Source of the DNA: Capitulum mitella
Lineage: Eukaryota; Arthropoda; Thecostraca; Pollicipedomorpha; Pollicipedidae
Assembly (NCBI GenBank): GCA_030062745.1
Contig: CP099846.1
Location: 20,204,621-20,268,620 of the forward strand
Reading direction: 5' to 3'
DNA: 64,000 nucleotides
The notes under the pieces were generated by a model. The model saw only the letters and a list, made by a program, of their open reading frames with translations, searched no databases and had not been told where the DNA came from. This document shows positions 46,901 through 56,160 of the stretch, piece after piece. Numbering within the stretch: the stretch's first letter is position 1; each line of letters starts with the position of its first letter. The position numbers were made by a program, and so were the translations under genes.

Positions 46901-49900
46901 AATGGCGTAATGAGGCAGATGTTTACAGCACGTCCGTGCGTCGCGTCGTTGGCCTCCATCAACTAAAAGCGTGCAGGAGGTGGTAATCTTGCTTTGCGTT
47001 CGCTCGTCGCACGTTGTGCTGTACGTTGTGCTGTACGCGGTGTCTTGACGTCATCTGTAAGTCAGTTTGGCTGGCCGTGTTTGGCGTGCCATTTTTATCG
47101 ATTCCGCCGGTCGTCTCAGCCGGCAGCCAGTCGTTAACGCATTGCGACACATGGAGTTCCACAATGGCCGCGACCAGGCCCCACCAGCCACGGGTTTCCT
47201 CTCCTTGGAATTGGATGTGCCACTGTTTGACCAGCGTATTCAAGACTGTTGATGGTTACGATGCGCTTGCTAAGACGGTTTTTGCGTATCCTGGGAAGTA
47301 CAAGTGTGACTCATTGAGGCATGTTCGTGATGTTCATCGCCGCGGCGAGGTGTCCGTGTGGTCCGTCGAAGGCGATTAATACAGGACCATTTTGCTGCTG
47401 GACCATTCGTCGCCCTTCCGCACTGACTCGGGCGCACCGTCAGTTTGAAAGCGCCGTGGATTACACAGTAACCTCGCTCGTCCGTGACCTGGCCCGGTCA
47501 TGGGCGCCGAATGACCCTGCAGTCGGTGCGCCCCTAAGCCCCAATAACCAATAACCAACCTGGCCCGGTCATCACGGCTGTGGTTCGTGCGCGGCTCCCC
47601 GTGACCTGACCCAGTCACGGCTGTGGTGCGTGGCTACTGGTGACCCGATCTGACCTGATCCGTGTCCGGTCACAGACGCAGAGCTGCCCACTGTGGCGCT
47701 GAAGGTGGAGGAGGGCCGGAACTTCCTCTGGGCCAAGACCAAGGAGGCCTTCCGCTACGTGTACGAACACCACTTTGACGAAGCCGACTGGTTCTTCAAG
47801 GCCGACGACGACACGTGAGCAGCGGGCGCGCCACCGCTACTGGAGTCCTGCATGCGGTGAAGGGCGCTCCATTTGGGGCGTCCTGTTGATGACCTGTCCT
47901 GGGCTTTAACCCGCTCTCCGTATGGCATGTTTCGCAAGACTCTCCATTTTTTTTGTCGCCATTTCCAGAGTTTTTGAAGCACCTTGACGAAGCGTGATTA
48001 CTCTTCCCATCTATTCTTTCTACGTATCATGCCAAATGTACCTAATTTTCCTTTGCCCATGGGCGGAATGAGGCCACGGTTTTGGAGGCGCCTCATGGAA
48101 TTTTTGGCACTGTTGAGGGTAAAGAAAATGGCAGTCTGAAATACAGTACTAAGATAAAACTTAAAACTTCATGCGAGTGTAGCAAAATAGCTGCACAAAC
48201 ACGCAAAAATATGTTTTGGTGAGCTGGGACGACTTCCCAAGGTCGGGTGAGGGTCAGAAATAATAATTTAGTTCTCTTTTCGTATTTTCGACGTTAATTT
48301 TTCGAATTTCTCAAAGAAAAACCCGGAAGAAAGGCGATTCAGTACACTGTTCTCAACTTCTTCTCCAGTTCTAGGTCAATATCCAGTCGGGTAATGGAGC
48401 TATGACCTAAGATATCCGTGTGCGTACCTTGTATCGCGACAGTCGTAAACATGACTTTTAGAAATATAGTCAATCCAAATTACTGAAATCGTTTTGAGAC
48501 AGTGTGATATGAACCCAGTGCCATTGCATTTGGTATTGAAATCATGTGAGGTCATTTGAGATCAGAGGCTGTAAGTTGACCTGATGAACTTGCGACCATG
48601 ACAGTTATCCGTTTTTCATGCTGGCGCCGCCTTTGCCAACATTATACGAACAAATTTATGCGATTTCTACTTCTTTAAGTATAAAATGACTAGCTAAGAC
48701 CAGCTAATGACTAGCTACGACTAGCTAATGACTAGCTAAGAAATTAATTTTCATTTTTATATGAAATCAGTCTGAAAAGATCCCTCCCACTTTCCAAAAC
48801 CCCTGAACGCCTATGAACTTTCTCCAGTTTGTAAACATGAGGTTCAAAGGGCAAAGTTTGATCAGTTAGCTCTCAGTTCATGTCATTTGTATCTAAATCG
48901 GTCAATAAACATCTGAGTTACGACAGGCCAAAGATACCCCCTTTCTGACTTTCTCGCCCCATCCCCCGTGTCCACCCCTTCCGAGACTTCCAAAACTTGC
49001 TTGCATAACAATTTGATTTACGTCATGGTGGATCATTTGCTGTCTGTTACGATCACATCCCAAACTTCGATCGTCGATCTACGATCTACGATACGATCTA
49101 CGCATACGATCAGACCGGACTGGTAATTTTCGAGATCTCGGGGGGGAATACCCCCTCCAATGCTTGAATGCGTCCTAGAGTCGTGCGTACGGGAATGGGG
49201 TTAATCGGTTTGTTGCCAGCTGTGGGTCCCGTCAGTACTCTGCCGCTTTGCTGTTTTTGTCCCTGTTCTGAATTGTGCTGCCCGTCATCCGTCGTACCAC
49301 ATCTTGAGTGGTTTTCTGAAAGGTGATGTGTTCACATTTTACATCATCCGTTGCGTCCCAGCCTGCCACCCGGGCGACGGTGGCCGGCGCCTAAGAGTCG
49401 CCGACTTTCCGCCTGTCTGTGGCCCGCAGCGCTTTTTCGTATCGCGCGGCCTCGTACTGGAACCTCCTGCCACCGGCCATCACCGCCTCTTGAACCCGTC
49501 TACGGCGTACGGAAACTTGACGGGCTGTCTTCTGCGCCTTGACGTGTCTGACTTCGCCTAGTTTTATCTGTCTGACAGTAGCGGTGGTGCCACGGTGTCA
49601 CACTACCTATGTGCTATACTATTCTAACATTTTCTCTGCCAAAAAGGACACAAATCAAACAATCCTCGCGTTTCAGAGACTTTAATATACTGGACTGAAC
49701 TGAAGTCAACATTCTGACGTATATCTGCCGTTCATGTATGCTGTCTCATCTTGCCAGTGACCAAGGCCCAATGATGTCCCTCGTTCGAAAGGGGGACGTC
49801 ATTGTCCCAATGAGTCGGCAAGTGTTTCCTTCAGGCTAGGTCTTGAGTGCAGCAGCACGTGATCTATTGGGAGTGTGCCGGCCGCCCATCAAGTCATTGT

Positions 49901-52900
49901 ATGGGTATGTTCACGTCAGTCGCAAAAGTGTGCCGTGGCGCATTTCTAAGGGCCAGCTGTGGCGCATTACATGTTAATGTCGTGGCTGTTACGTGGAGTT
50001 TTTTCGGCTGAGGCCCTGGGAGATTTCATTCCATTTAACGAGCTGTCGACTATACCTGGATCTTTTATATGCCGTGTTGACACTCTGGACAACGTTTGAT
50101 AAGTACTCGTCTCCGCATAGTATTATTCACGTTTTCGACTGTAGATCTGTAGCCTTATTTTGTACTGCTGTCTATTTTACGGTCCATTTTATGGTCCTCA
50201 ACCTTTTGCAGTGTTCTTGAAGTGTTCCCGTTTTAGCGAAGGAGTGTATTGACCAGTTACCTAGCTGTGTTTGGACTTGACGACAACAGTTTCGATTCGC
50301 TGAAAAGCAGTTGCCGAGGGCGCGCCGACTGCGGAGGCGGTTATCGCCACTCTGTCCTCGGCCCGCTCGACGGACTTGTCAGCCGGCGTCCAGGCGGCGC
50401 CCCGGCCGGGTACTGCGGGTCGGGTCCGGGTCTCGGGACCCGGTCAGAGATCGAGCCGGCCCGGCGGCGCCCCGGCCGGGTACTGCGGGTCGGGTCCGGG
50501 TCTCGGAACCCGGTCAGACCGTGCCGGGCCGGGCCGTGACAGCGGCAGCCCGTCGACTGCTCTCTGGCCCGGCTCTGGCTATTGATCGACAGCGAGCCGC
50601 TCCCCTTCAAGCGGGCTCCGGCCGCCGCCCCGCCGCCTCAGCGCTGACGCACGTGCCTCCCCGCGGCGGCGGCAGCGGCGGCGCCGGACGCCCGAGACCG
50701 GCTGCGACTGTCGCCGCCGCTGCGGCGCCAAACGGACCCCGTTTACCGGAATTGGTCCGAGAACGGGCCGTCCGATGGACTGCAGTCGGGCACGCGCGGC
50801 GGCCGGTCGGCGGCGCGCCCCGCTGGATCAGACAGCCCCTGCGGTGATCTCTGTCCCGGCCTCCGTCTGGGACATCCTCCGGGCTCCCAGCCCGGGACCG
50901 TGCCGGGGACCTCAGCCCTCGCTGTCAGTCCGGGACGTCAGTTGGGGTTGTCTCTTGACCCACGGCGTGACCTCGGACGCGACCTCGGGCCGGATCTTGG
51001 CGGACTTCGGGTCGGACAAATGACCGCCGTCGTCGGCCATGGCCGGACCTATTGCTATTGATCGGCGTGATCGGCGGCGGCCGGCCGGGTGGCGGGCCGC
51101 TGTTGACGCGGCCGATCGTGTCGTGAACGGCGGCGCCGACACGTTGCCGGCCGGCCGGCCGACGCCGGATGCCGTCGGCGGACGGGTGGGGCCGTTCGCA
51201 GGATGGAGGCTGTGTCCCGTGCCGGCTGGTGCTGGGGAGACCTGGGGACTAATCGAACTGGGACGACGGACTGGGAATCTCACGCTCCCGGCTGTGGGAT
51301 AGGAACAACGCTGAGCGACCGTCTCTGTCGCTAGTTCATGCTTGTTTCGAGGACTGCTGTCCAGAAGTTCGAAAGTATGCAATATACAGCCCATAAAGTC
51401 ACTCAAACGAGGTGTATGTTGATGTATGTCTTGTTGAAGACATAAATGTGGGGTTTATGGTGTTCGTTGCCTCGATGACCTTCTCCGTCCTTGCGACTCG
51501 TCGTGCTGCGCCCCCATGCATTGTTGCGCATGATCACATCTGGTTTTCTTTGTTCGTGAATGGTGGCTGTGATGCCAAACCCTGCGTTATTCTGCTCATC
51601 GTTTTGTAAGAGAAGAACGTGTTTTGGGGCAGATTATTGCGACTGTTTTGGGTCTGCTGTCGCTGAATATCCGAGACACCTACGTTTTTAAGTCTCAAAC
51701 AGGCGTTTTTGGAGTTGTGGACACGCCGTCACTGGCTAACTGAACGGCACTCGATCACGTCGCCATCTGTAGGTGATTTCGGTTCGTTCTTTGCACCCCA
51801 GGTACGCCGTCATGGAGAACATGCGGTTCATGCTGCAGCCGTACTCCCCGTTTGACGCGCTCTACTTCGGCTGCAAGTTCAAGCCGTTCACCAAGCAGGG
51901 CTACATGAGCGGCGGCGCCGGTGAGGGGAGCTGGCGCTGGGCAGCAGCGGCAGACTGACGGATCAGCTGACTGCTGATAGGTCGCCTCTGATGCCGCCAG
52001 TGAGCGGCCATCAGTCACTCCTGAATGCGATGATTCAACAGTCCTGTGCGGGCCGGAAAATAATCCGCCGCTCGCTGTTTCTTATCGTATGTTATTTCTG
52101 TGGTTCCTGGTGTGGAGACGGTTCTCGGTTTCCTTGTTGCTGACTTTATTTTCCATTGTCTTGGATTCGAACGCATTCTCTCTATTGTCAGATGTAGAGG
52201 GTGTGTTCTTTTGGTCTCTTGGTCTCGTCAGATTTTAAGTTTACCTGATCGCCGTTCCCGGACAGTTCAGGAACGGAAAAGCCATGACGTACAGAGCGTG
52301 TCCGATGCGTGGTGTCCTTGCCTGACGCCTGACGAGTCCGTGATGAACGCGCCGGAGCGTGACGGACTCCCGCTCACCCAGGATACGTGCTCAGTCGGGA
52401 GGCTCTCCGCCGCTTCGTCACCATTGGTCTCGAGGACCCGACCAAGTGCAAGAAGGACCACGGCGGCGCCGAAGACGCCGAAATGGGTCAGTGCCGGTCT
52501 GTGACGCCGAGTGCCAGAGTGGAGCTCCAGACTCCTCTCCGGTCCCGCGTGCAGGAACTGCCCCGCCTTGAACGCGTGTTTCAGTATGCTGCTCAGATTG
52601 CAGCCTGGACACGTAGACGTCGATGTCCAGTGCACATTACGCCTCAGAACTGTACACTTACGGGGTTTCGAGGCCATTTCCGTCTGTTTTCGCGGCGTCC
52701 TCTTCAGCCGTGCCCTAGTTTCAGCTCATGCGTGACGTCATGATCGGATGGAGGCCAGTGAACGTTTGCAGTATTGCGTCATATCAGCTGATGACTACAG
52801 ATTCGCTTGTAACGAGATACATTTTTGGTGCTTCTGGAATTTTCTTGGAAGAAGTGGTACTGAAAGCGGTATCAGCGACATTTTTGGGGCCAAACCTATT

Positions 52901-55900
52901 GATGAAAAGTCAACTAAGGTGGAATATTTTCTTTGAGAATGGACTTGCGTGTATTTTTTTCAGCATGCCTGGGCGATGCAAGCCGTTAAATCAGGCCAGC
53001 AATATTAGAATGATAAGCCCGGTGAAAAACAGCCGGCCTCCTGGTTTGAGACGGCTTCGTCGACGGGCTGGTTGTGTAGGTCGCACGTGGATAGAGCTGC
53101 GGACTGTCTGCCATGAACAAATGGGAAAATAACGGCACATGAATGCCATTCATACTGGAAAAGCCTGTAATATTCCACAGCGGCTGACGGCAGGCCGTGA
53201 GCGCTGGAAGCGTCGCTATCCGGTCCGATGGGCAAGTGCCTGGAGCGTCTGACAATATGCTGGGCGATTCACAGCGGCCTGAGGAGCTGCTAAGGCTGGT
53301 GACGCCGGTGTCGTGCCCGACAGGCAAGTGCCTGGAACGTCTGAACGTGACGGCGGGAGACAGCCGGGATAGCCTGGGGCGGTACCGCTTCTTCCCGTTC
53401 ACGCCCGAGAGCCACCTGGTAGCCGAGAAGTTCCCGAAGAACTTCTGGTACTGGAAGTACATCTACTACCCGCAGCTGAAGGTGAGCAGCCGGCAGTGGG
53501 GGTGGGGGGGAGGAGGGGGTCGTAGGTCGGCGCACTGTTGTTTTGTTCACCTCTGGTGGCGGAAGAGTTGGCCTGGGTTTGGTTTGAGGACAAGCGTTAT
53601 CAAGGGTTCGAGTCGCTGCGTGACGAGTCGGCTTGGTTTGTGCGGTTGGCCGCGCTGGCGGTCGGCGTCCGGGACCTTGGACCGCAGTCGGAGGCTCTGG
53701 CTTCGTTGGCGCTTGGCGGCGAAATGGCCAGTTAGCCCGGGGGTTGTGTTACTCATTTAATGGCCACCTGATTGTGGCCTTCCACTTCCGTTGCAAGGAA
53801 TTTCCATCAGCGCCCTATTGCTAGGGCTAGGACGCTGTTAAATAGTTAATTAAATCGTGATAGTTAAATCATACAGCTGGGACCATGAGCTGCTTTAGGA
53901 AAACTTGACAGGATTGCGCGGTTTGAAGTCAGAGTAGCACTCACTGTTCAACTGCCATAAGCTTGCTGCGAGTCGATGTTGCACAGTTGGGTTGAAGTTA
54001 TGATGGTGACTTCGAGTGGCAGCTAGATAAATGTTTGGTTCGTAGGGAACGGGTCTCGACCGGGTGGGAATTTTGGCCATGAATGTGGTTGCTGGGTGTG
54101 TCCAACGTCACGCACGGCCCATAGGTGCCGTGCGTGACCTGTGAGCCATGACTATGGCTTTTCGGGGATGGTCACGTCCGCTTTAAGGAGGCGACAGTCC
54201 TTGGCCGTCCAAAAGAATGGTTCTCAGCGGCAGCAGTCACCCTTGCCAACTCGGTATCGGGCATTGCAAAAGCCTCATCGCATCATATCGCATCATATCG
54301 CAAACCTCAGGTCCCCAGCTTGGGCGTCTACAGTTTACGCGCGTGTCATCTAAAAGCTAACGGCTAGCGCTTCAACGACACATTGCAACTGTACCGCGAT
54401 AGGCGTTTCTTGTTGGCCAGTCCTCCTGCGGGGAGGATGTCCACATTGTGGAGGAAGACGTCCGCACAATTATGCGTGCAGCCGCCACCAGAGATTTCGT
54501 GCGGGTAGTTCTGTGTGAACAGTTCAACGCTGACGAATCGAAATATTCACTAAAGCTGCTAGCAGCTGTTGCGGGTGCTATCCTTCCCAGCACTTTGCTG
54601 GCCTGGCATGTACGTGTCGTGACTGCTTCTGCGTTTGTCTGTGTGTCGCAGTCGTGACACTGCCAGGCCGTCCGGCTGTCGACTGGCTCTGAGAAACCTC
54701 GGTAGTCGTCATCTGCCGGTCTCCGTGCTGTTCGTGCTCTGCTTGCGTTCGGCGTGCAGAGTGGCGCCGTGTGGTGCGCAGGGTTCGGGCGTATTTTGAG
54801 CCCGATCGGTAGGAGGCCGACACCATCACAGGGTGTCAGCACTGAGCGAAAGGTCTTATGCCGGAAACCAGTACGATCGGTTTTTGTGTTTTCGAAGAAA
54901 GACAGACGAGTTTCTGGTATATCGATAAACAATGTGGCTTATCATTAGTGTTGCGTGTTCGCTGCTGGCAGGACGGCGGCCTATTAGCTCACTGTTCAGG
55001 CGATGTTTTGTTCAGCTGGCGAGGGCCGCCAGAAAAACATGGTCCGTTCGAGAACGGTATATTCGAACGGAATTCTCTTTTGCATCAAGTGTATTATAGA
55101 TTTATTACAGATTATCAAAGAACGTATTGCCATGCGAAGGAAGCACTCATGTTGTGGCATGCAGCGTGTCGCGCCTGTATTCAGTGAGCCATGGTTGATT
55201 GCCGCCAGTCTGACATGACGTGCGGCGGATGGGGAGGGGGAGCAGGAGTGCGCCGTTTTCGCGGCGATCGCGTGGCGTGCGCGGTACGGCCAGGACGGGT
55301 GGCCGCCTTTCTGCCGCCGTCTTTGTTCTGTATGGAGCGCCGGGCTGTGGACGTGCGACTCACCGCCGTGTGCTGCTGTTACAGGGCATGGACTGCTGCT
55401 CCGATTCGGCCATCAGCTTCCATTACGTGCCGCCCAATCTGATGTACACAATCGAGTACCTGGTGTACCATCTGAAGCCGTACGGCGTGCGGACACGGCT
55501 GGTGCCCGGCCCGCCGCCGGACAGCGCCGCCGTCCCGGCCGGCACCAACTTCTCCGCCCTGGCGCCGGCGCCGGCGCCGGCCGCCACCGCGGCGGCCCCC
55601 GCCACTCCTGCTGCGCGGGCCCCTGCCGCAGCGGCCGCCGCCGTCAGCCCGACGCCGCCGGCTGCGCGGCCGGCCAGCACGGCTGCCGGTCAGGTCGCCG
55701 TGTCGCGGGCCCGGCGGTCGCTGCCGCGCTCGCCGCCGCTCGAGGCCGGGCCGAGCTCCGCTCCGGTCGGCCGGCCGCTCCGGCCCGCCGGCGGCCGGGG
55801 CGGACGGCCCGGACGCCCGGAACAGCCGGTCGGCCGAGGGGCGGTCTGCTCCGGCTCGGCCCGGCGGCGGGCCGACAGAGGACGGGCCGGCGACGTCCTC

Positions 55901-56002
55901 TCGCAGGACCGGGACGAGCCTCTCGCCTGGGACACGAGCGGGAGTCTGGCCCAGACCCGGGACATTGTCCTCTCCCGGACACGAGCAGCGGTCCTCGCGT
56001 AG
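35218..56002 (+). CDS. C1GALT1: Core 1 beta-1,3-galactosyltransferase (C1GALT1-like), multi-exon gene, whole span
   Basis: The predicted enzyme transfers galactose from UDP-Gal to GalNAc-alpha-Ser/Thr, making the core 1 (T antigen) O-glycan in the Golgi. It would be a type II membrane protein of family GT31. Seven exons were read: a membrane anchor (35218-35350), then 45756-45908, 47676-47814, 51802-51920, 52382-52486, 53324-53481 and 55385-56002. The six catalytic exons have AG/GT borders and join in one frame (codons split after base 1, 2, 1, 1 and 0). Family hallmarks in order are [68 protein letters not shown] and [12 protein letters not shown]. The intact DDD metal motif argues against the chaperone paralogue COSMC, which lacks it. 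The anchor exon ends in a phase that does not fit the next exon, so a stem exon is missing from this model. The true start and promoter are unresolved. Confidence 0.9.
36400..38290. other. GC-rich CpG-dense tract with (CGG)n run, in intron
   Basis: CpG is abundant from 36.43 to 36.75 and 37.38 to 38.25 kb, with (GGC)n at about 37916-37953. Long frames on both strands (36403-37077 +, 38318-37548 -, 37879-38289 +) overlap and match no family. The missing stem exon or an alternative promoter could be here, but I cannot point to it. Confidence 0.45.
38823..40001. mobile_element. piggyBac-like non-autonomous element, family A copy 2 (right end worn)
   Basis: TTAA at 38819-38822 precedes CCCGCCCCCGACTGG. 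The right side reaches CCCCCAGTCGG, the inverted match of the left end, but then breaks into GATCGTGATC repeats with no TTAA. The interior is homologous to 15020-16237 in the same orientation. It sits in the large C1GALT1 intron. Confidence 0.78.
41294..41513. repeat. 20-bp minisatellite, 11 units
   Basis: The unit GAGACGAGGCTCCTGCCGCC repeats 11 times without indels, with substitutions in most units. Because 20 is not a multiple of three, each frame cycles through three peptide phases; the long frames on both strands here are produced by it. Confidence 0.95.
42707..42899. repeat. 40-bp minisatellite, about 5 units
   Basis: Units CAGTGCCGGCGGACAGGCCG plus TGTGTCCGGCGTCTCCCCGT; the units at 42786-42825 and 42826-42865 are identical, which points to recent expansion. 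Flanking DNA (42.09-42.50 kb) carries looser GCTCCGTTTCAG/GCTCTGTTTCAGG repeats. Confidence 0.92.
44800..45140. repeat. CCGCCCCTGCCCCGCAGTCC degenerate array
   Basis: Irregular units of about 20-27 bp with cores CCGCCCCTGCCCCGC and AGTCCTGGAGC. It is GC-extreme and keeps both strands open in several frames. It lies 0.6 kb before the first catalytic exon. Confidence 0.8.
45756..45908 (+). CDS. C1GALT1: C1GALT1 exon: start of catalytic domain
   Basis: The acceptor is GTTGCAG before 45756 and the donor is GTAAGT at 45909. The 153 bases give two bases of a split codon, 50 codons and one base of the next. The protein reads [19 protein letters not shown], then [18 protein letters not shown] and [13 protein letters not shown]. 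This is the conserved opening of the GT31 C1GALT1 domain, in which human C1GALT1 has a very similar V-R-I-L-C-W-V-M strand and H-V-K-A-T-W segment. Two conserved cysteines (LCWVM and RRCNK) are present. The pyrimidine tract before the acceptor is weak, and an alternative AG at 45768-45769 would shorten the N-terminal end by a few codons. Confidence 0.93.
45909..47675 (+). other. C1GALT1 intron
   Basis: It starts with a pyrimidine-rich stretch (45.95-46.24 kb, including (TC)n near 46088), then a GC-rich patch (46.24-46.80 kb). Frames inside are not recognisable, and no inserted element with clear ends was found. Confidence 0.7.
47676..47814 (+). CDS. C1GALT1: C1GALT1 exon with DDD metal-binding motif
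   Basis: The acceptor is GTCACAG before 47676 and the donor is GTGAGC at 47815. Joined to the previous exon it reads [19 protein letters not shown], then [20 protein letters not shown] and FFKADDDT. The aspartate triplet is the DxD-type motif that coordinates Mn2+ and the diphosphate of UDP-Gal. Its position after a (D/A)DWF(L/F)KA strand is as in the family. The exon starts two bases and ends two bases into split codons, matching both neighbours. Just upstream (47490-47640) is a short run of repeated GTGACCTGRCCCRGTCA-like sequence in the intron. Confidence 0.95.
47910..49200. mobile_element. piggyBac-like non-autonomous element, family B copy 2, in C1GALT1 intron
   Basis: TTAA (47906-47909) then CCCGCTCTCCGTATGG; the right end is CGTACGGGAATGGGG then TTAA (49201-49204). 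The interior aligns with 22959-24165 (shared TATTCTTTCTACGT, GGAGGCGCCTCATG, TAATGGAGCTATGACCTAA-like wording, CGAGATCTCGGGGGG). It lies about 95 bp downstream of the DDD exon's donor. The termini are more worn than those of copy 1. Confidence 0.85.
50393..50525. repeat. 70-bp tandem duplication
   Basis: GGCGGCGCCCCGGCCGGGTA and the ~50 bases after it occur at 50393 and again at 50463 with almost no change. The near identity implies a recent event. Confidence 0.9.
51802..51920 (+). CDS. C1GALT1: C1GALT1 exon: [15 protein letters not shown] segment
   Basis: The acceptor is CACCCCAG before 51802 and the donor is GTGAGG at 51921. It completes the Thr after DDD and reads [20 protein letters not shown], then [20 protein letters not shown]. 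The [10 protein letters not shown] block lies in the acceptor/donor-binding part of the domain and is nearly invariant in C1GALT1 proteins. One cysteine (FGCKFK) stands where vertebrate C1GALT1 has Arg in FGRRFK, an extra Cys that may be lineage-specific. Phase (one base in, one base out) agrees with both neighbours. Confidence 0.95.
52382..52486 (+). CDS. C1GALT1: C1GALT1 exon: GYVLSREAL segment
   Basis: The acceptor is CTCACCCAG before 52382; the donor, GTCAGT at 52487, is a weaker one. The exon finishes the Gly codon of SGGAG and reads [16 protein letters not shown], then [20 protein letters not shown]. The GYVLS(K/R)EA(L/V) start and the acidic EDxEMG end are typical of invertebrate C1GALT1, where vertebrates have EDLALG. 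The KCKK cysteine corresponds to the family's conserved Cys before the acidic loop. At 105 bp this is the shortest exon of the gene. Confidence 0.94.
52487..53323 (+). other. C1GALT1 intron
   Basis: Unique sequence apart from the degenerate exon copy at 53229-53250. No other feature seen. Confidence 0.75.
53229..53250 (+). pseudogene. Degenerate partial copy of the C1GALT1 AGDSRD exon start
   Basis: GGCAAGTGCCTGGAGCGTCT here repeats the beginning of the exon at 53324 (GGCAAGTGCCTGGAACGTCT) with one change, and some similarity continues upstream. The splice acceptor CAG is replaced by ATGG, and the reading frame stops after GKCLERL. It looks like a local duplication of the exon edge that cannot be spliced as the real one is. 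Confidence 0.6.
53324..53481 (+). CDS. C1GALT1: C1GALT1 exon: AGDSRD and FWYWKY segment
   Basis: The acceptor is CCCGACAG before 53324 and the donor is GTGAGC at 53482. The protein reads [20 protein letters not shown], then [20 protein letters not shown] and [19 protein letters not shown] and FWYWxY are strong C1GALT1 signatures. An N-x-T sequon (NVT) precedes AGDSRD, so N-glycosylation is possible. The exon ends on a codon boundary. A degraded copy of its first ~22 bases and acceptor region lies about 95 bp upstream (53229-53250). Confidence 0.95.
53482..55384 (+). other. C1GALT1 last intron
   Basis: Short simple repeats only (TCGCATCATA near 54287). The minus-strand frame 54932-54372 (186 codons) overlaps a plus frame at 54448-54657 whose product, [20 protein letters not shown] and onward, has a plausible helical look but no family I recognise. 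Neither is called a gene. Confidence 0.6.
55385..56002 (+). CDS. C1GALT1: C1GALT1 terminal exon with long low-complexity C-terminal tail
   Basis: The acceptor is CTGTTACAG before 55385; the frame runs open to a TAG at 56000-56002 (205 residues). The first ~37 residues are family sequence: [15 protein letters not shown], then [19 protein letters not shown]. The Cys pair and SFHYV are conserved in C1GALT1. After VRTRLVPG the protein becomes a tail of over 150 residues rich in Ala and Pro, then in Arg, Gly and Ser, with no domain I recognise. Vertebrate C1GALT1 continues for only about 40 residues past this point. The end of the frame enters a ~30-bp degenerate tandem repeat (about 55.90-56.16 kb), so the stop may be an accident of the repeat. 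A further unseen splice is possible. The core is secure; the tail is not. Confidence 0.85.
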   Translation, partial: GMDCCSDSAISFHYVPPNLMYTIEYLVYHLKPYGVRTRLVPGPPPDSAAVPAGTNFSALAPAPAPAATAAAPATPAARAPAAAAAAVSPTPPAARPASTAAGQVAVSRARRSLPRSPPLEAGPSSAPVGRPLRPAGGRGGRPGRPEQPVGRGAVCSGSARRRADRGRAGDVLSQDRDEPLAWDTSGSLAQTRDIVLSRTRAAVLA

Positions 56003-56160
56003 ACTAGAGGCAGGTTCCCCTCATAGACCTGAAGTAGGCTCCTTTCCTAGGTCCAGGACAGGACTCCCTCCCAGACCCAAGGCAAGACCCTCTCCCAGAT
56101 TGCAGGCAGGTTCCTCTGCTGGGCCCGAGGAAAGACCGTCTCCCAGGTGGGGGACAGTGT
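55895..56160. repeat. Degenerate ~30-bp minisatellite at C1GALT1 stop
   Basis: Units with core CCAGGACAGGACTCCCTCCC (variants GACCCGGGACATTGTCCTCTCC, GAGGCAGGTTCCCCTC) repeat 8-9 times across the predicted stop at 56000. Confidence 0.7.

Larger units (their letters stand above)
47815..51801 (+). other. C1GALT1 intron with piggyBac-like element and 70-bp duplication
   Basis: It contains the element at 47910-49200, then mostly unique DNA, then a GC-rich tract (50.3-51.3 kb) with the 70-bp tandem pair at 50393-50525. No further exon was recognised, and none is required, since the exon phases on both sides agree. Confidence 0.75.

Noticed and set aside
54372-54932. 186-codon minus-strand ORF in the last C1GALT1 intron
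   Set aside because: No recognised domain, an overlapping plus-strand frame, and no splice or start support.
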